This document shows, piece after piece, positions 13,520 to 25,235 of a DNA stretch of 64,000 nucleotides. A model generated the notes under the pieces. That model did not search any database. It was not told the origin of the DNA and saw nothing but the letters and a program-made list of their open reading frames with translations. This DNA comes from Parasponia andersonii (Eukaryota > Streptophyta > Magnoliopsida > Rosales > Cannabaceae). The position numbers and the translations under genes are program-made. Position 1 is the stretch's first letter, and the number at the start of each line of letters is the position of its first letter. The stretch is taken from positions 248,701 through 312,700 of the forward strand of contig JXTB01000186.1 in the NCBI GenBank assembly GCA_002914805.1, read 5' to 3'.

Positions 13520-14715
13520 AAGCGGGTATTTCATTAAAATGTGTTATTTCCACGGCCAGTTTTACTATACGCAAGGTACATAGAATAGACAGAGAAACAT
13601 TAGCCCGTAGTAAAACGACACGCCTATTGGGAAACCTATTTGGGATGAAACGTCATGTCGTTCTATAGTCAATAGGAACGACACGCCGTTTATTTAGTCT
13701 ATACAAAAGACATGTCGTTTAGGATTTGACAAAAGTACATGTTGAAACCAATGTCAACTATGTGCGATGCACCGGCAAACTCCAAAATATGACCTACAAT
13801 GAAATTCTGAGTGTTAGTTTCATTAAAGTTATTAATAAGACTTTGATTAAATTTTAAATTAAGACAGCAAGTTACTTAAACTTTGTTGTTGCATCATTGG
13901 CCTTCAAATTAAAAGTAATTTAAAAGATTAATTAGAAAGGAGATTAAAAAAGAGATAATAGAGAGAAAGATATTAATAAAAAAGTTTATCTTTAAATAAT
14001 GAGTAATAATTGAGACACCAAAATTTTATACAAAAATTTATACTGTGATATCTATTTCACTTTGTTACTACAAACAATATATCAATAATAAAAGCATAAA
14101 ATAATGTCATGTCACGCCCTCTCGTAGTCACACTCTATGATACTAATTTACACTTAGTCTCTTATTGTCATTTTCTCACAAAAGGGGGAAAAAAAAAAAA
14201 AAAGAAAAAGGAAACCGAATGTACGTGTATTGTACTCAATACACCTTATTAAAGTCCATTTGTGTTCTTTTAAAAAAATGATATATGTTGAAGAGTAACA
14301 GCTTTAGAAATCATTAATTAAATTCAATATTAAAAAAAAGACAATTATTACGTAGTACGATTAGCTGCACGTAACCCGAAACGAAATAGTCCAGAAATTA
14401 TTTGAGCACAAATAATAATTGCTAGTATAAGTTTATTAAGCTCCGAAAAGTGTACTTTCAAAAAAAAAAAAAAAAAAAAGAAAAACAAATCTGGAAAAAT
14501 ATAGTAACCACTAACTAACTCCTCGCACAATTTGCTTGGTTCAAAGTTTTGATTATGCATTCAAGCCTTTTATTTTTTTTTTAGAATGACAATATTCATT
14601 TACTTACTTTTTTTTTTGGGAGCTTAATAAACTAATACTAGCAATTAGTGATTACACATTCAAGTTCTTTTTTTTTTTTCAAGGATGAAAAATATTATTT
14701 TATATATATATATAT

Positions 14716-14940
14716 ATGGTTGCCAATTTAATAAGTATTTTTTTTATCTACGAGTATGTATCTTTTTTAGTCGTTAGATCATCGTTTAACGGTGATTTAA
14801 TACTTATAATAATATAAATGAAAAGATGTGTATTATTAAAATTATTTATTTTTTTTATTTTTTGCTATAAAAATATATATGTATGATAAATTATAATAGA
14901 TCAAAACAGTATTTATGTATAGGTAAAATAAAATACCTGC

Positions 14941-14950
<10 letters not shown>
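14716..14950. mobile_element. Foldback MITE-like element, copy 1 (degenerate)
   Basis: The left end, atggttgccaatttaataag then a T run, matches the ends of the better-kept copy at 56339-56583. An internal inverted segment (gttagatcatcgtttaacgg) matches that copy's central hairpin. It sits between TA-rich runs, as the other copy does. The right terminal repeat is poorly preserved. I infer a small non-autonomous DNA transposon; its superfamily is not clear. Confidence 0.45.

Positions 14951-14975
<25 letters not shown>
14947..14975. repeat. (TA)n microsatellite
   Basis: About 14 TA units in a row, at the right edge of the degenerate foldback element. Confidence 0.9.
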
Positions 14976-14977
<2 letters not shown>

Positions 14978-16245
14978 AATTAATCATCTCCAAAGAAAAT
15001 GAAGGATGGGAAGGAGCTTATATCAGTACTAATTTACTCTATTTTTTTTTTGTTTGGAATGATAATATTAATTTTTTTTACACCAAAAAAACTCGTCATA
15101 CAATACTCCCAGATTTCAGAAAAAAGAAACGCCATTTTTTTTGCCAACGATTTTTTTTTTGAATAAATCATTAAATTATCAAAACATCCATTGTATTAGT
15201 TACAATCATTCTGAGACGTTTAAACATCCATTTACAAACGAGATCCTAATGCCATTACGTTTAAAAAAAATTACTTACGGTAAAAAATAAGATTTGACAC
15301 ACGTTGATGATCATTATATTAACTCGATCGTGATAATTAATTTTGCTCTAACAAACCATGTCACTTTCAAACGTCATTTATGCACATTACACATGGTCCC
15401 ACAGTAAATATTAGACCATTTTAACAATATACTATTATCTTTTGCCCATTGCTTGAGAAAAAAAGAGCTTGGTGAAATATTATTAAAAGAGAAATGTCAC
15501 GTAAAAAAAAAAAATATCTGTTTGATGCATATCTTTGGACGATTATTCCTTCGAAGATCCAAAACATTATTTTCCTTAAAAAAATTAAGAGACAAAAATA
15601 AAAATAAAAATATAGAAAAAAAGAGCTAAAAGGGCCCCATTTCTTGTGCCAAAAGCGGCGAAACAGGCTTGAGGCTCCAATCACCAGTCGTCGTGGGGCT
15701 GGCAGCCGTACACGTGGACAACCAGACATTTCATTCTGCGCCAAAAAACGCTGTCGTTTCATTGTCGTTATGTTGAGTCCGGACGAGTTGCAAGTACCGA
15801 AGCTCTTAATCATGAATACGCAATGACAGTCAATCATGCTGGCTGGCTGGCGGGCTTTTAACGTTCGCCCCAGTTTCCCGTCACAGTCACTGACAGTACC
15901 CCACGTTGCAGTAAAAAAAGTGTCCCACCTAACTCCGTACACCCAGAACCCAGGCACGTTAACCTCCACCTGCCAGTCACCTCACCTCGTTCCCTCGCTG
16001 AATTTTACCGGCTCTTCCGGTTTGATTAGTTCCGGTGGGTCACACAACTGGTGGTACCCAAACACATAGATTCTATTATTATTTAAAGTAACAATCCAAT
16101 TAATATATGAAAAAAGTTATAATAGTATATACACGCACTCTTTTGCAGTGAGCTTAATTTCTCTCTTTCTTTCCTTCTCTCGGTTTTGGTTTCGTGTCAG
16201 TAGCAAGGACCTGAAGCTTGGCCGTTGGAGAAAGACCCTTCTCGT

Positions 16246-16997
16246 TCTCTCTCTCTCTCTCTCTCTGGTCAGTATTGTTACCGAAATTTGAACTGAGATA
16301 TGGATTTTTGTGGCCGATACAAGATTTTTTCATGGTAAATGCATGCATGTTTTAGTGGCGGCTAATGACTCGTTCTTGATCGGATCTTGATCAGGTCTTT
16401 TGGGTTGTTGTTGCTCTGTGTTTTGGTGTTTCAGATTTGAGTTTTCCATAAACTTATTGTTCTTCTTATCTTAAATGCTTGTTAATTTGGGTTCTAAGCG
16501 TTACGGTTCAGTTGTTATGTCAAATTAAGTAGGAATGAATAATGGAATTGAATATTTCTGAATCCTTCTTGGTTTGGGATAAGTTGGTTTTTCAATATAA
16601 ACATGTTTGATTTTGCTACATTTTGTTTGTTGGGTATTTATCTAAATGGGTATTTGTGTTGTTTAATCTTGTTTTTAGTTCTTGGTGCTCTGTGTTTTGG
16701 TGTTCGGATTTGAGTTTTCAGATACTTATTGTTCTGGTCTTAAATGCTTGTTAATTTGGTTCTAAACGTTTCGGTTTATCTATGGCTTTCTTTCATTATC
16801 TATTTAATTGTCATGTCAAAACAAGTTGGAGAGAATGATGGAATTGAACTTTTTCTGACTCGTTTAAGATTTTGATTAATGGGAAAATTCAGCAAACCTC
16901 CTTAGAAATTGTTTTAATATGAACATATTTGATTTCATTACATTTTATTTATTAGTTATTTGTCTAAATGGGCATTGGTTCTTTAGTCTTGTTGCAG
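16246..16997 (+). other. Invertase leader with CT tract and probable 5'UTR intron
   Basis: A CT run (16246-16266) typical of plant leaders is followed directly by a plausible donor (G|GTCAGT, intron from 16268). A good acceptor (TTGTTGCAG) ends at 16997, just before the exon carrying the invertase start codon at 17053. I infer a leader intron of about 730 bp. The intron itself contains a direct duplication, listed separately. No transcript evidence is available to me. Confidence 0.5.
16410..16997 (+). repeat. Direct duplication of about 270 bp inside the invertase leader intron
   Basis: Sequence from about 16410 to 16679 is repeated from about 16684 to 16997, offset 274 bp at the start. Shared phrases include gctctgtgttttggtg, aaatgcttgttaatttgg and atttgtctaaatggg or close variants. 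Each copy ends in a pyrimidine-rich stretch and an AG (cttgtttttag at 16679, cttgttgcag at 16997). The second copy carries extra bases, so the copies have diverged by both substitutions and indels. Confidence 0.8.
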
Positions 16998-17052
16998 GGT
17001 GGTGAATCTTGGAACGACCATATCTGAAATTCCCAAAACGTTTAGGATCACC

Positions 17053-19735
17053 ATGGACCTGTCTCAAAATGGAACTGCGAAGAATATCGAATCGTTATTT
17101 ACTGTGGCAGAAATTGATGAAATTGATTTCTCAAAGTTCATGGATAGGCCACCAAGACCCCTGAATATGGATAGGCAGAGATCATTCGACGAAAGATCTA
17201 TGAGTGAATTATCAATCGGGTTTTCTCCTCGTCACTTGTCAAGAAATGTTGAGACCTTTTCACGAACTGCTGACCATACTGATTTTGTTTATTCACCTAG
17301 TAGAAGGTCGGGGATTAACACTCCGATGTCACAACATAGCTTGGAACCTCATCCAATGATAGGTGAAGCTTGGGATGCCTTGAGGCGTTCTTTGGTATAT
17401 TTCCGAGGCCGGCCAGTTGGGACGATTGCTGCATTGGATAACTCTGAAGAAGAACTTAACTATGATCAGGTTCTTCAAAAATAAATGCTTCTTTGCTGTC
17501 ACTTGATTCTTTGTTGATCTGTGTAAAAATTAATTTACCCTTTTGATTACTTGTCTTTAAGGTGTTTGTGAGAGATTTTGTTCCAAGTGCATTGGCTTTT
17601 CTGATGAATGGTGAGCCTGAGATTGTGAAGAATTTCATCTTGAAGACTCTTCGTCTTCAATCTTGGGAGAAAAAGATCGACAGGTTTCAGCTTGGAGAAG
17701 GAGTTATGCCGGCTAGTTTCAAAGTACTTCATGATCCGGTAAGGAATTCGGAGACTTTGATTGCGGATTTTGGAGAGAGTGCTATAGGAAGAGTTGCTCC
17801 CGTTGATTCTGGATTTTGGTGGATTATATTGCTCCGGGCATACACAAAATCGACGGGAGACACTTCCTTGGCTGAACTGCCTGAGTGCCAGAAGGGTATG
17901 CGTCTCATTCTAAGTTTATGCCTTTCAGAGGGGTTTGATACATTTCCAACCCTTCTCTGCGCTGATGGATGCTGCATGATTGATCGTAGAATGGTATGTT
18001 CTTATTATCTCAGTTAGCTGCATTTTACATTTTTATTATCTGCCACCTTGTACGGAAGTATGCCATAAACTCGCGACTTTGTCAATCTTGTGTTGAGGGG
18101 CTTTAATATTGAATGTCTGGTTTGGAAAAAAGCAAGTGTGGCGTCAAAACTGATCGGAAGCCTTATAGGTGTAATATTTTTGATTCACTTTTTACTGATA
18201 ATGGTAACTTTTTCTCTGTTTTATTGCCAGAGAGGAGAGGCAATCTTAAATAAACCACTTAAAAAGTAGATGCAAAAAGTAGCTGGATAAATTGTGTAGT
18301 ATGTGATTTTCTTGTGGCTCTACAAGGCTAAATATGTCAAAAGTATTCAAGTAAAGCCAAATAAAGAGGTCACAAGTTTTCTGGGTTGGAGCTTTTACCT
18401 AATAAAATTTCAGGCATTACTCTAATTCAAATTCCAAAAAACATATTTAGTTAAAACTGAAAATAATAGATTCAAACATTCTTCTTCTGGTCATATTTGC
18501 ATTTTCTTGTTTGGCTACCTCTATATGTCCATTAATACCAGTTGGATTTGATTTACGTGTTGCATAAATTTGAAAATTTAATTTCTTTAACTTCTGATTG
18601 GGTTATCTGTTCTTTCAGGGTGTTTATGGGTATCCCATCGAAATTCAGGCTCTTTTCTTTATGGCTTTAAGATGTGCTTTGCTTTTACTTAAGCAAGACG
18701 AAGAGGGGAAGGAGTTTGTTGAAAGAATAGATAAACGCCTACATGCCTTGAGCTTCCACATGAGAGCTTACTTCTGGTTGGACTTGAAGCAGCTCAATGA
18801 CATATATCGATACAAAACAGAGGAGTACTCCCACACAGCAGTCAACAAGTTCAATGTCATACCCGACTCTCTTCCCGAGTGGGTTTTCGATTTCATGCCG
18901 ACCCGTGGTGGCTACTTCATTGGGAATGTCAGTCCCGCGAGAATGGATTTTCGTTGGTTTTGCTTGGGCAACTGTGTTGCCATTCTTTCTTCCTTGGCAA
19001 CTCCTGAGCAATCCACTGCAATTATGGATCTCATAGAATCAAGATGGGAGGAGCTGGTGGGAGAAATGCCTTTGAAGGTCTGTTATCCAGCCATCGAAAG
19101 CCACGAATGGCGGATCGTAACGGGCTGTGATCCAAAAAACACAAGATGGAGCTACCACAATGGTGGATCTTGGCCAGGTATGCTTCCAAAGTTAATTCAC
19201 CTTACGTAATTCAAAACAGCATCGTCATAATATTATCCTGGATGCTATGCTGAAATAATAAGTCTATCCCATATTTTCATCTCTCTCAGTCATATGTATC
19301 TGTAAGAGAGAGATGGATTTGGTTAGACCACTTTTAACCAAAACTAATGAACTTTCATTTCATATTCAAGTGTCGTTCACTTTCCCAACTGTGAGATTCA
19401 TCATTCATGTTGTCTTACGCTTATGTCATATTGGTGCAGTGCTTTTATGGCTTCTTACTGCTGCCTGCATCAAAACCGGACGACCCCAGATAGCAAGACG
19501 GGCCATTGAGCTTGCAGAAACCAGGTTGCTAAAAGATAGCTGGCCCGAATACTATGATGGGAAGCTGGGCCGATTCATTGGGAAGCAGGCCCGTAAAAAC
19601 CAAACTTGGTCCATTGCAGGTTACCTGGTGGCCAAGATGCTGCTGGAAGATCCGTCTCATTTGGGTATGGTCTCCCTTGAGGAAGACAAGCAGATGAAGC
19701 CCTTAATGAGGAGATCAAATTCATGGACTTTTTGA
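17053..19735 (+). CDS. CINV: Cytosolic alkaline/neutral invertase (GH100), 4 coding exons
   Basis: The enzyme hydrolyses sucrose to glucose and fructose at neutral pH in the cytosol. My exons are 17053-17469, 17562-17993, 18619-19177 and 19440-19735, with GT-AG joints and phase kept, giving 1704 nt and 567 aa. No transit peptide is evident. The N-terminus has the clade signature [17 protein letters not shown], then [20 protein letters not shown]. Family blocks follow: [39 protein letters not shown] (with a conserved Asp), [20 protein letters not shown] (with conserved Glu) and SYHNGGSWP. These hold the probable catalytic acid residues. The C-terminus MRRSNSWTF resembles the phosphorylated 14-3-3-binding tail known in Arabidopsis CINV1, which hints at similar control. 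I chose ATG 17053 because the frame upstream has no earlier ATG in the exon. Length is typical (about 550-570 aa). The call is strong; the exact paralogue is uncertain. Confidence 0.95.
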
Positions 19736-20511
19736 TCAATATTATTATACTTAATTTTAGACTGTGAATTCCATGCCCAAAATACATTTAACTCTAAAAA
19801 TGAAGCTGAATTCGGGTTTAGTATAATAAAGGTCTTTGTTATCATATACTTATATGTTTCCCCCCTTCTTTTTTTTTTTTTTTTTCACTGCAAATTTTCC
19901 AAATAAAAAAGAAAGTGTCCAGTTTTATAGTTTCATTTTTTGTATTAAAAAGAAAAAGAATAATCTCACATATATCTTCATAATGGACTACACGTTAATA
20001 TATGTGTCCGATTTCTCGTCTATGTTTGGGATTGGGAAAGAATATTTAATGTATCCGTAGACACAACGCTCGTGAACCTCGTGGTTTTATAAAACGCCGT
20101 TCTAACTTCTTCCTATTGTTTGTGTTAAAAAAGATTTTGAAAAAGATAAGTGTTTCTCTAGTTTTCTTTTATTATCCTTGATATGCTGAGTTTTCTTTTT
20201 TCAAATATCTAATTTTGTTTTATTATCCTTGATATGCCCAGTTTTCTCTTCAATTTTTTTTAATGCAAAGTTCATCATTTATTTATAAGTTAAATATTGA
20301 CATAATCAAAATTAGAATCAACGATTCCATTAAAGTCTAATTGATGAGAAAAAAAAAAGAATTAATAAAAGAAGATTTAGAAATTAGGATATCCAAATTG
20401 TTTAAAGGGTAAAAACTGGTAACGTTTTTAAATAGTATTTTATCATGTCAGATCAAATTTCCACGTGCTATGTTGTTCTCGTCTCTTTTTTAAAAGGGCA
20501 GTCATATATAG
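19736..20511. other. Intergenic DNA downstream of the invertase gene
   Basis: This holds the invertase 3' untranslated region and AT-rich spacer with poly-T/poly-A runs. No gene is supported. It ends at the target duplication of the solo LTR. Confidence 0.5.
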
Positions 20512-21340
20512 TGTGGGATCCGTTCCTAAATTATATACCACGTGGATAATTAAGTGGCAGAATAGGTCACGTGTAGGGCCCACTGTCTGACATGTGTCAT
20601 GAGTGACTAGCTTAAGGCCACGCGAGTCGCACATGATTCCACATCGGCCATTGGGCTGTCCGAGGTTAGGGCCGAGCCCATCCCAGACCCTGGATGGACT
20701 CGGTCCAATCTGATTCTTACCTCAACAGCTGGGGGGTCGGAAGCCTCAAGGGTCTTCCACTAGAATACAATGGAAAGCAACTCACAGCTCCAGACCCAAA
20801 CAGAACATTTAATGTGATCCTGAGTAGGTGTGCGCAGGGGGGGCAAGCCGTCCTGACAGAACGACGATTTGTCTAAATCTCGCCCCTGACAGACTCGAGC
20901 CATAGGAGACGGCGGAAACTAGGCTACAACGGTATAGCGAAGATCACGGTAATCTCGGCCCGTGACCTCTGGAAAAAGTCTTGAGGAAAAAGGTATTCAG
21001 TCATGAGATCGAAAACCGTATGGTTCACAATCTCAGAACTATACATATATGAGCCATGCGTCCCCAAATGTGGGCAGGTATGCATACAAAAAGAAGTATT
21101 TAAAAGCTTACGAGCAAGAAACAAATATATACTTATATAGAACTAAATCCTTGTTACCCTGAATAAAAGAAAGATCACTGACTTAAGCATCGGAGAGTCT
21201 TTGCAGGTGGCCACTCCTGCCTTTCCGATCCTACTTGGAGTTTAGAGCACTTTAAGATAGTGAGGACACGTGGACAATTGAAGAATACAGCATCAGCAGT
21301 TCAGAAATATGTGGATGGCTGGTGAGAAACCGATCCAACA
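20512..21340 (+). mobile_element. Solo LTR, Ty3/gypsy Tat-type family
   Basis: An 829-bp LTR begins TGTGGGATCC and ends GATCCAACA, the standard TG...CA ends. Perfect 5-bp target duplications (TATAG at 20507-20511 and 21341-21345) flank it, so the ends are certain. In opposite orientation it aligns along its length with the LTR at 41536-42369. Shared blocks include ACCACGTGG near the start and a stretch near GACTTAAGCATCGGAGAG at 21180-21200. Divergence from that LTR is considerable, so the two are related subfamilies or old copies. No internal region remains, as expected after LTR-LTR recombination. It sits between the invertase and ERD2-like genes. Confidence 0.9.
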
Positions 21341-21345
21341 TATAG

Positions 21346-21817
21346 TCTTTTATTTTTGTTTATTAGGAATACGTCTTTTACTTTTGGCACCTATTGTCTT
21401 AAAAAATAATTTTTTTTCCTCAAAATTTTGAGTTTCCTCTTTCTGAGGTAGAGTGACTCAAAACTAGTTACATTTTTTTTAGTTACTCCTATCTTTACAA
21501 AATTTTAGTCAGTTATTATTATTATTTAAAAAAAAAAAACAATATCCGGGTCCGAAAGTGCCAACCCGTTTTCGAAGATCCAAAATATTGTTCATCCATT
21601 TTGAGAGAGAAGTCCCATATAACTATATAGGGAATTCCTTGACCCTTTGGACCCAATTAATACGCACAATCTCTCTCTCTCTCTCTTCATTATTATCTCT
21701 TCCACACCTCACCAGCTACCCTTTTTTTCTTCATTGATTTATTTTATTTTTCCCTCACTTTCTCATCACCGCATCAAATTTTCCGAAAAATAAAAATAGA
21801 GAAGAAAGAAAGACCTG
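21346..21817. other. Promoter and leader region of the ERD2-like gene
   Basis: Spacer of about 470 bp between the solo LTR and the start codon at 21818. A CT tract at about 21670-21686 and a pyrimidine-rich stretch up to 21780 look like a plant leader. No clear TATA box could be fixed. Confidence 0.4.
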
Positions 21818-24800
21818 ATGAGGGCTCCGAAGAGGCCGATCCACGCGGTGTCGACATGGGTGCGGCGACAGCCACCCAAAGTGAAGGCCTTTCTGGCCGT
21901 GATTTCGGGGATGACGGCTCTGGTTTTGCTCCGATTCATCGTTCACGATCACGACAACCTCTTCGTCGCCGCTGAGGCTGTTCACTCCATCGGAATCTCT
22001 GTGCTCATCTACAAGCTCATGAAGGAGAAGACTTGTGCAGGTATTAAAAAACTTTGGCCAATTTCTTCATTTCCTTGACTAGGTTTTGTTAGGTGAAAGT
22101 ATAATTGTTAGGTATTGGGGAAAAAAATTGGGCATTCACGATGCTATATATATGTATATAAATATATTAGATTGATCTCTTTACCCTTTTTGTGAATTGG
22201 GATTCTTCAATTAGGCCAAGATGGAATTTCGTATTTAGGATTTCGCTCCTTTTTTTTTTTCCCTTCTTTTTTGGTTTGATTATGTCCGTTTGATGATAAA
22301 GATTAAAGCTTTAGTTTATCTTCGTCGTCTATTTATTTGTTTTTTGTGTGGTTTTTTTTTCCCCCTATGCACCCTGTAATTAGGTATAAAATCATATTTT
22401 GTTTTTTTTTTTTCGATTTTTTTTTCTCTCCTTATTCTCCACGATGTTAGATTTTGTGAAGTTGAGATCGGGTTATCCTTAATACTAAGCACTCCTAGCG
22501 TTGTTCCTTTGGATAATGTCCTACGTCGTACTTTGTTGCCAACGGTTTTGCGCTTACTTTACTAGTATGTACTCGTTATTGAAACTTAAATTTATTAAAT
22601 ACGGGAGGTTTTAGAGTCTTGTTGTAAAGTGTTAGAACTGTCCCATAATTGGAACAAAAAATGAGGGAAAAAAAAAAGAAGGGAATTATGCTTCAAGTAA
22701 ATATGGTGCAGCTATGTATTTGTGTTGTCTTGTTTTTCGTTGATTTGGTGGTCCGTTCTCGCTTGGCAGCCTTGCCGTTTTTAATTATTGAGGTGGTGTT
22801 CTTTCTCAGCATAAGGAAAGAAAGTAGATATGGTGCAGCTTTGTACTTTGTGAACTTGTATTTGTGATAAGGATGTACTTAGCTAGCTGGTCATATTACC
22901 TTCGAAAGGCTTCACCTTGTGCTTAGTTTTGGTAATTAGTAAATTTAGGAAAAGCAATTACTATTCTACATTTGAAATTAAGATTCATTGTCGTTTGGGT
23001 TTGGGAAAAAACAAATTGTCTACAATTCAACCAAGTTTAATGCAATAAATTTACCTTAAAGTTTCTCCTCGCTACTTATCTTCCTTTCACATTCTGTTGT
23101 GTCTAGGAATACATTGTTTTTTAATTGCCAATTGGCATAGAGTTTATTGTTATTTGGTGGATTTCATGTATTTTACATATGGTTTTGAACTGGATTTTAT
23201 TACTGTGACTTTTCTCATCAAGTGAATACTAATTGATACTTTTGGTTTCTAGATATAATTAAGGAATTAAGGGTTTTATAGCAAAATGACCGAACTTTGG
23301 GTCCTTTTTTAAGTAAATGTCTATTTTCAAATAATGTAGCAAATTGACCGATATATCATTAGATGTACTAAGTGTAAAAATACATTTACTTGGATATTTA
23401 GATATAAAAGGAAAAAAGCGGACACTTATTAAACGAAATGTAAAAGAAGACACCCACACCCGCTCTAAATTCCCTATAATTAATAATACTTAGCTTCTGT
23501 TGTCTCACTTTGAACGACTTCCAATGAGGACATATTCCTTTAGGAATTGACTTAGAAAGAGTTCAATGATGCTGTAGATATTTTATATCCTATATTCTTA
23601 TATTGTTGCACCTTTTTAAGAATTTTTTTGAATGATGTGCAGGGCTATCACTGAAATCCCAGGAATTAACAGCCATCTTTTTAGCTGTTAGGTTGTACTG
23701 TAGTTTTGTTATGGAATATGATATACACACCCTACTTGACTTGGCAACGTTGGGAACAACCCTGTGGGTTATTTATATGATCCGTTTTAAGTTGAAGTCC
23801 AGTTACATGGAGGATAAAGATAACTTTGCTATTTATTATGTGGTGAGTATTTTTTCTCCTTTGTTTCTAACCTTGTTTTAAAAATAATTAAATCCGATGT
23901 GCACTGTAGCGCACTTGGAATTTGTAGTTGGCTGTCTTTTGGAACGATGTGAGGTAGTAGAAAATAATATGCAATTTGCTGTTTGGATGCAGGTGGTGCC
24001 CTGCGCTGTATTGGCTTTGCTCATTCACCCATCAACTTCTCATCATTTTTTGAACAGGATTTTCTGGGCATTCTGTGTATATCTTGAAGCTGTTTCAGTG
24101 CTCCCACAGTTGCGGGTCATGCAGAACACGAAGGCATGATTTTCATGATTTTATAGATTTTTTGGGGGGGGGGGGGAGCTTTATAGAATTATAAAAAAGC
24201 TTTACCAAAATTTTCAAATTGGATGAAATGATATTACTTTTCTACTGAGGTCACTTTTTCTTTATTCTCATTTTACAGATTGTTGAACCATTCACTGCTC
24301 ATTATGTATTTGCACTCGGTATTGCGAGGTTCCTCAGCTGTGCTCACTGGGTTCTCCAGGTTTGATCTCTTGTGTTTGCTGTATTTGTTCTTACTTTAGA
24401 TATTAGTTTGCTTTCTTGGTCATACTTAAGTGACCATTCCTGCATCATGTGCTAGTGGTTAGCGCCATGTTCTTCATATTCCTACTTTATTTGGCATCCG
24501 GGGCATACACTTCCTGAACGATCTAAATAGCTTGATTTGGTAGCTGACGTGAAAAATACCAATACTAATAAAGCTTTAGACGGTTTCTTGCTGCAGCTTA
24601 TCAGTGTGGTTTGCTGCCATTCTGGTTTGACCTCACGGTATAGTAGGCTTGATGTCATGAAAGGGAGTGATAGATATTGTTGATGATAAGTGAGGGCAAT
24701 GATAGAAGATCTTTACAAATTACACAGCTAACTTGATGCATAAGCTAGTAATAAAGTAAATCAATGTTATTATTTTCTGAAATTGCTTGTTTGTCATAAA

Positions 24801-25235
24801 AAAGAATTCACCATATGATACGTCACTTCACATGCAATGATATAATCATATGTAACAGTCTTTTAAATTTTTCCTGTTCTGCGGCTTGTTTTTAGATTTG
24901 ATTTAGTCTCTAATGGATTTCATTCCATTTTGAAACAGGTTTTAGACACTCGAGGACAGTTGCTTGTAGCTCTAGGATATGGACTATGGCCTTCTATGGT
25001 TCTTATCTCAGAAATTGTCCAAACTTTCATCCTGGCTGACTTCTGTTATTACTACGTTAAGAGGTCAGTTGCTGCTACTATCTGTATCTGGCATTAATGC
25101 TTGCTTCCTCCCCTCCCCAGTATTAGTCCTTAATGTTTTTCCTCAATGTAAATTAGCTGTATTTATTGTTGTTCTTTGCTTTGCAGCGTTTTTGGCGGGC
25201 AGCTTGTTCTCCGTCTCCCCTCAGGAGTGGTGTAA
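21818..25235 (+). CDS. ERD2-like / KDEL-receptor family protein, long plant form (6 exons)
   Basis: A seven-helix Golgi/ER membrane protein of the ER-lumen-protein-retaining-receptor family. My exons are 21818-22040, 23643-23842, 23993-24133, 24279-24359, 24939-25063 and 25187-25235: 819 nt and 272 aa, phase kept. It starts MRAPKRPIHAVSTWVRRQPP, about 55 residues longer than the canonical ERD2 receptor of about 215 aa. This marks the plant ERD2-related group, whose role in HDEL retrieval is less certain than that of ERD2 itself. Family blocks include SLKSQELTAIFLAVRLYCSF, YDIHTLLDLATLGTTLWVIY, FWAFCVYLEAVSVLPQLRVM and LISEIVQTFILADFCYYYVK. Intron 3 appears to start with GC rather than GT. The first intron is long (about 1.6 kb), and the open frame at 22649-22867 lies inside it. 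Confidence 0.93.

Larger units (their letters stand above)
13449..16150. other. Divergent intergenic region between URB2 and the invertase gene
   Basis: This roughly 2.7-kb stretch separates two divergently transcribed genes and holds both promoters. It contains four short ACGACAYG-type repeats (13613-13720), a TA-flanked foldback element (about 14716-14950), a long TA run (14947-14975) and a comparatively GC-rich patch at 15640-16040. That patch includes a CACGTG G-box-like site near 15711. I see no protein-coding gene: the open frame across 15421-15969 has no recognisable domain. Confidence 0.5.

Noticed and set aside
15421-15969. A 182-codon minus-strand open frame upstream of the invertase gene.
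   Set aside because: No recognisable domain, low-complexity Phe/Tyr tail from AT-rich DNA, and no sign of exon-like composition across its length.
22649-22867. A 72-codon hydrophobic open frame in the long first intron of the ERD2-like gene.
   Set aside because: It lies between well-supported coding exons and has no family signature. Its hydrophobicity comes from T-rich intron sequence.
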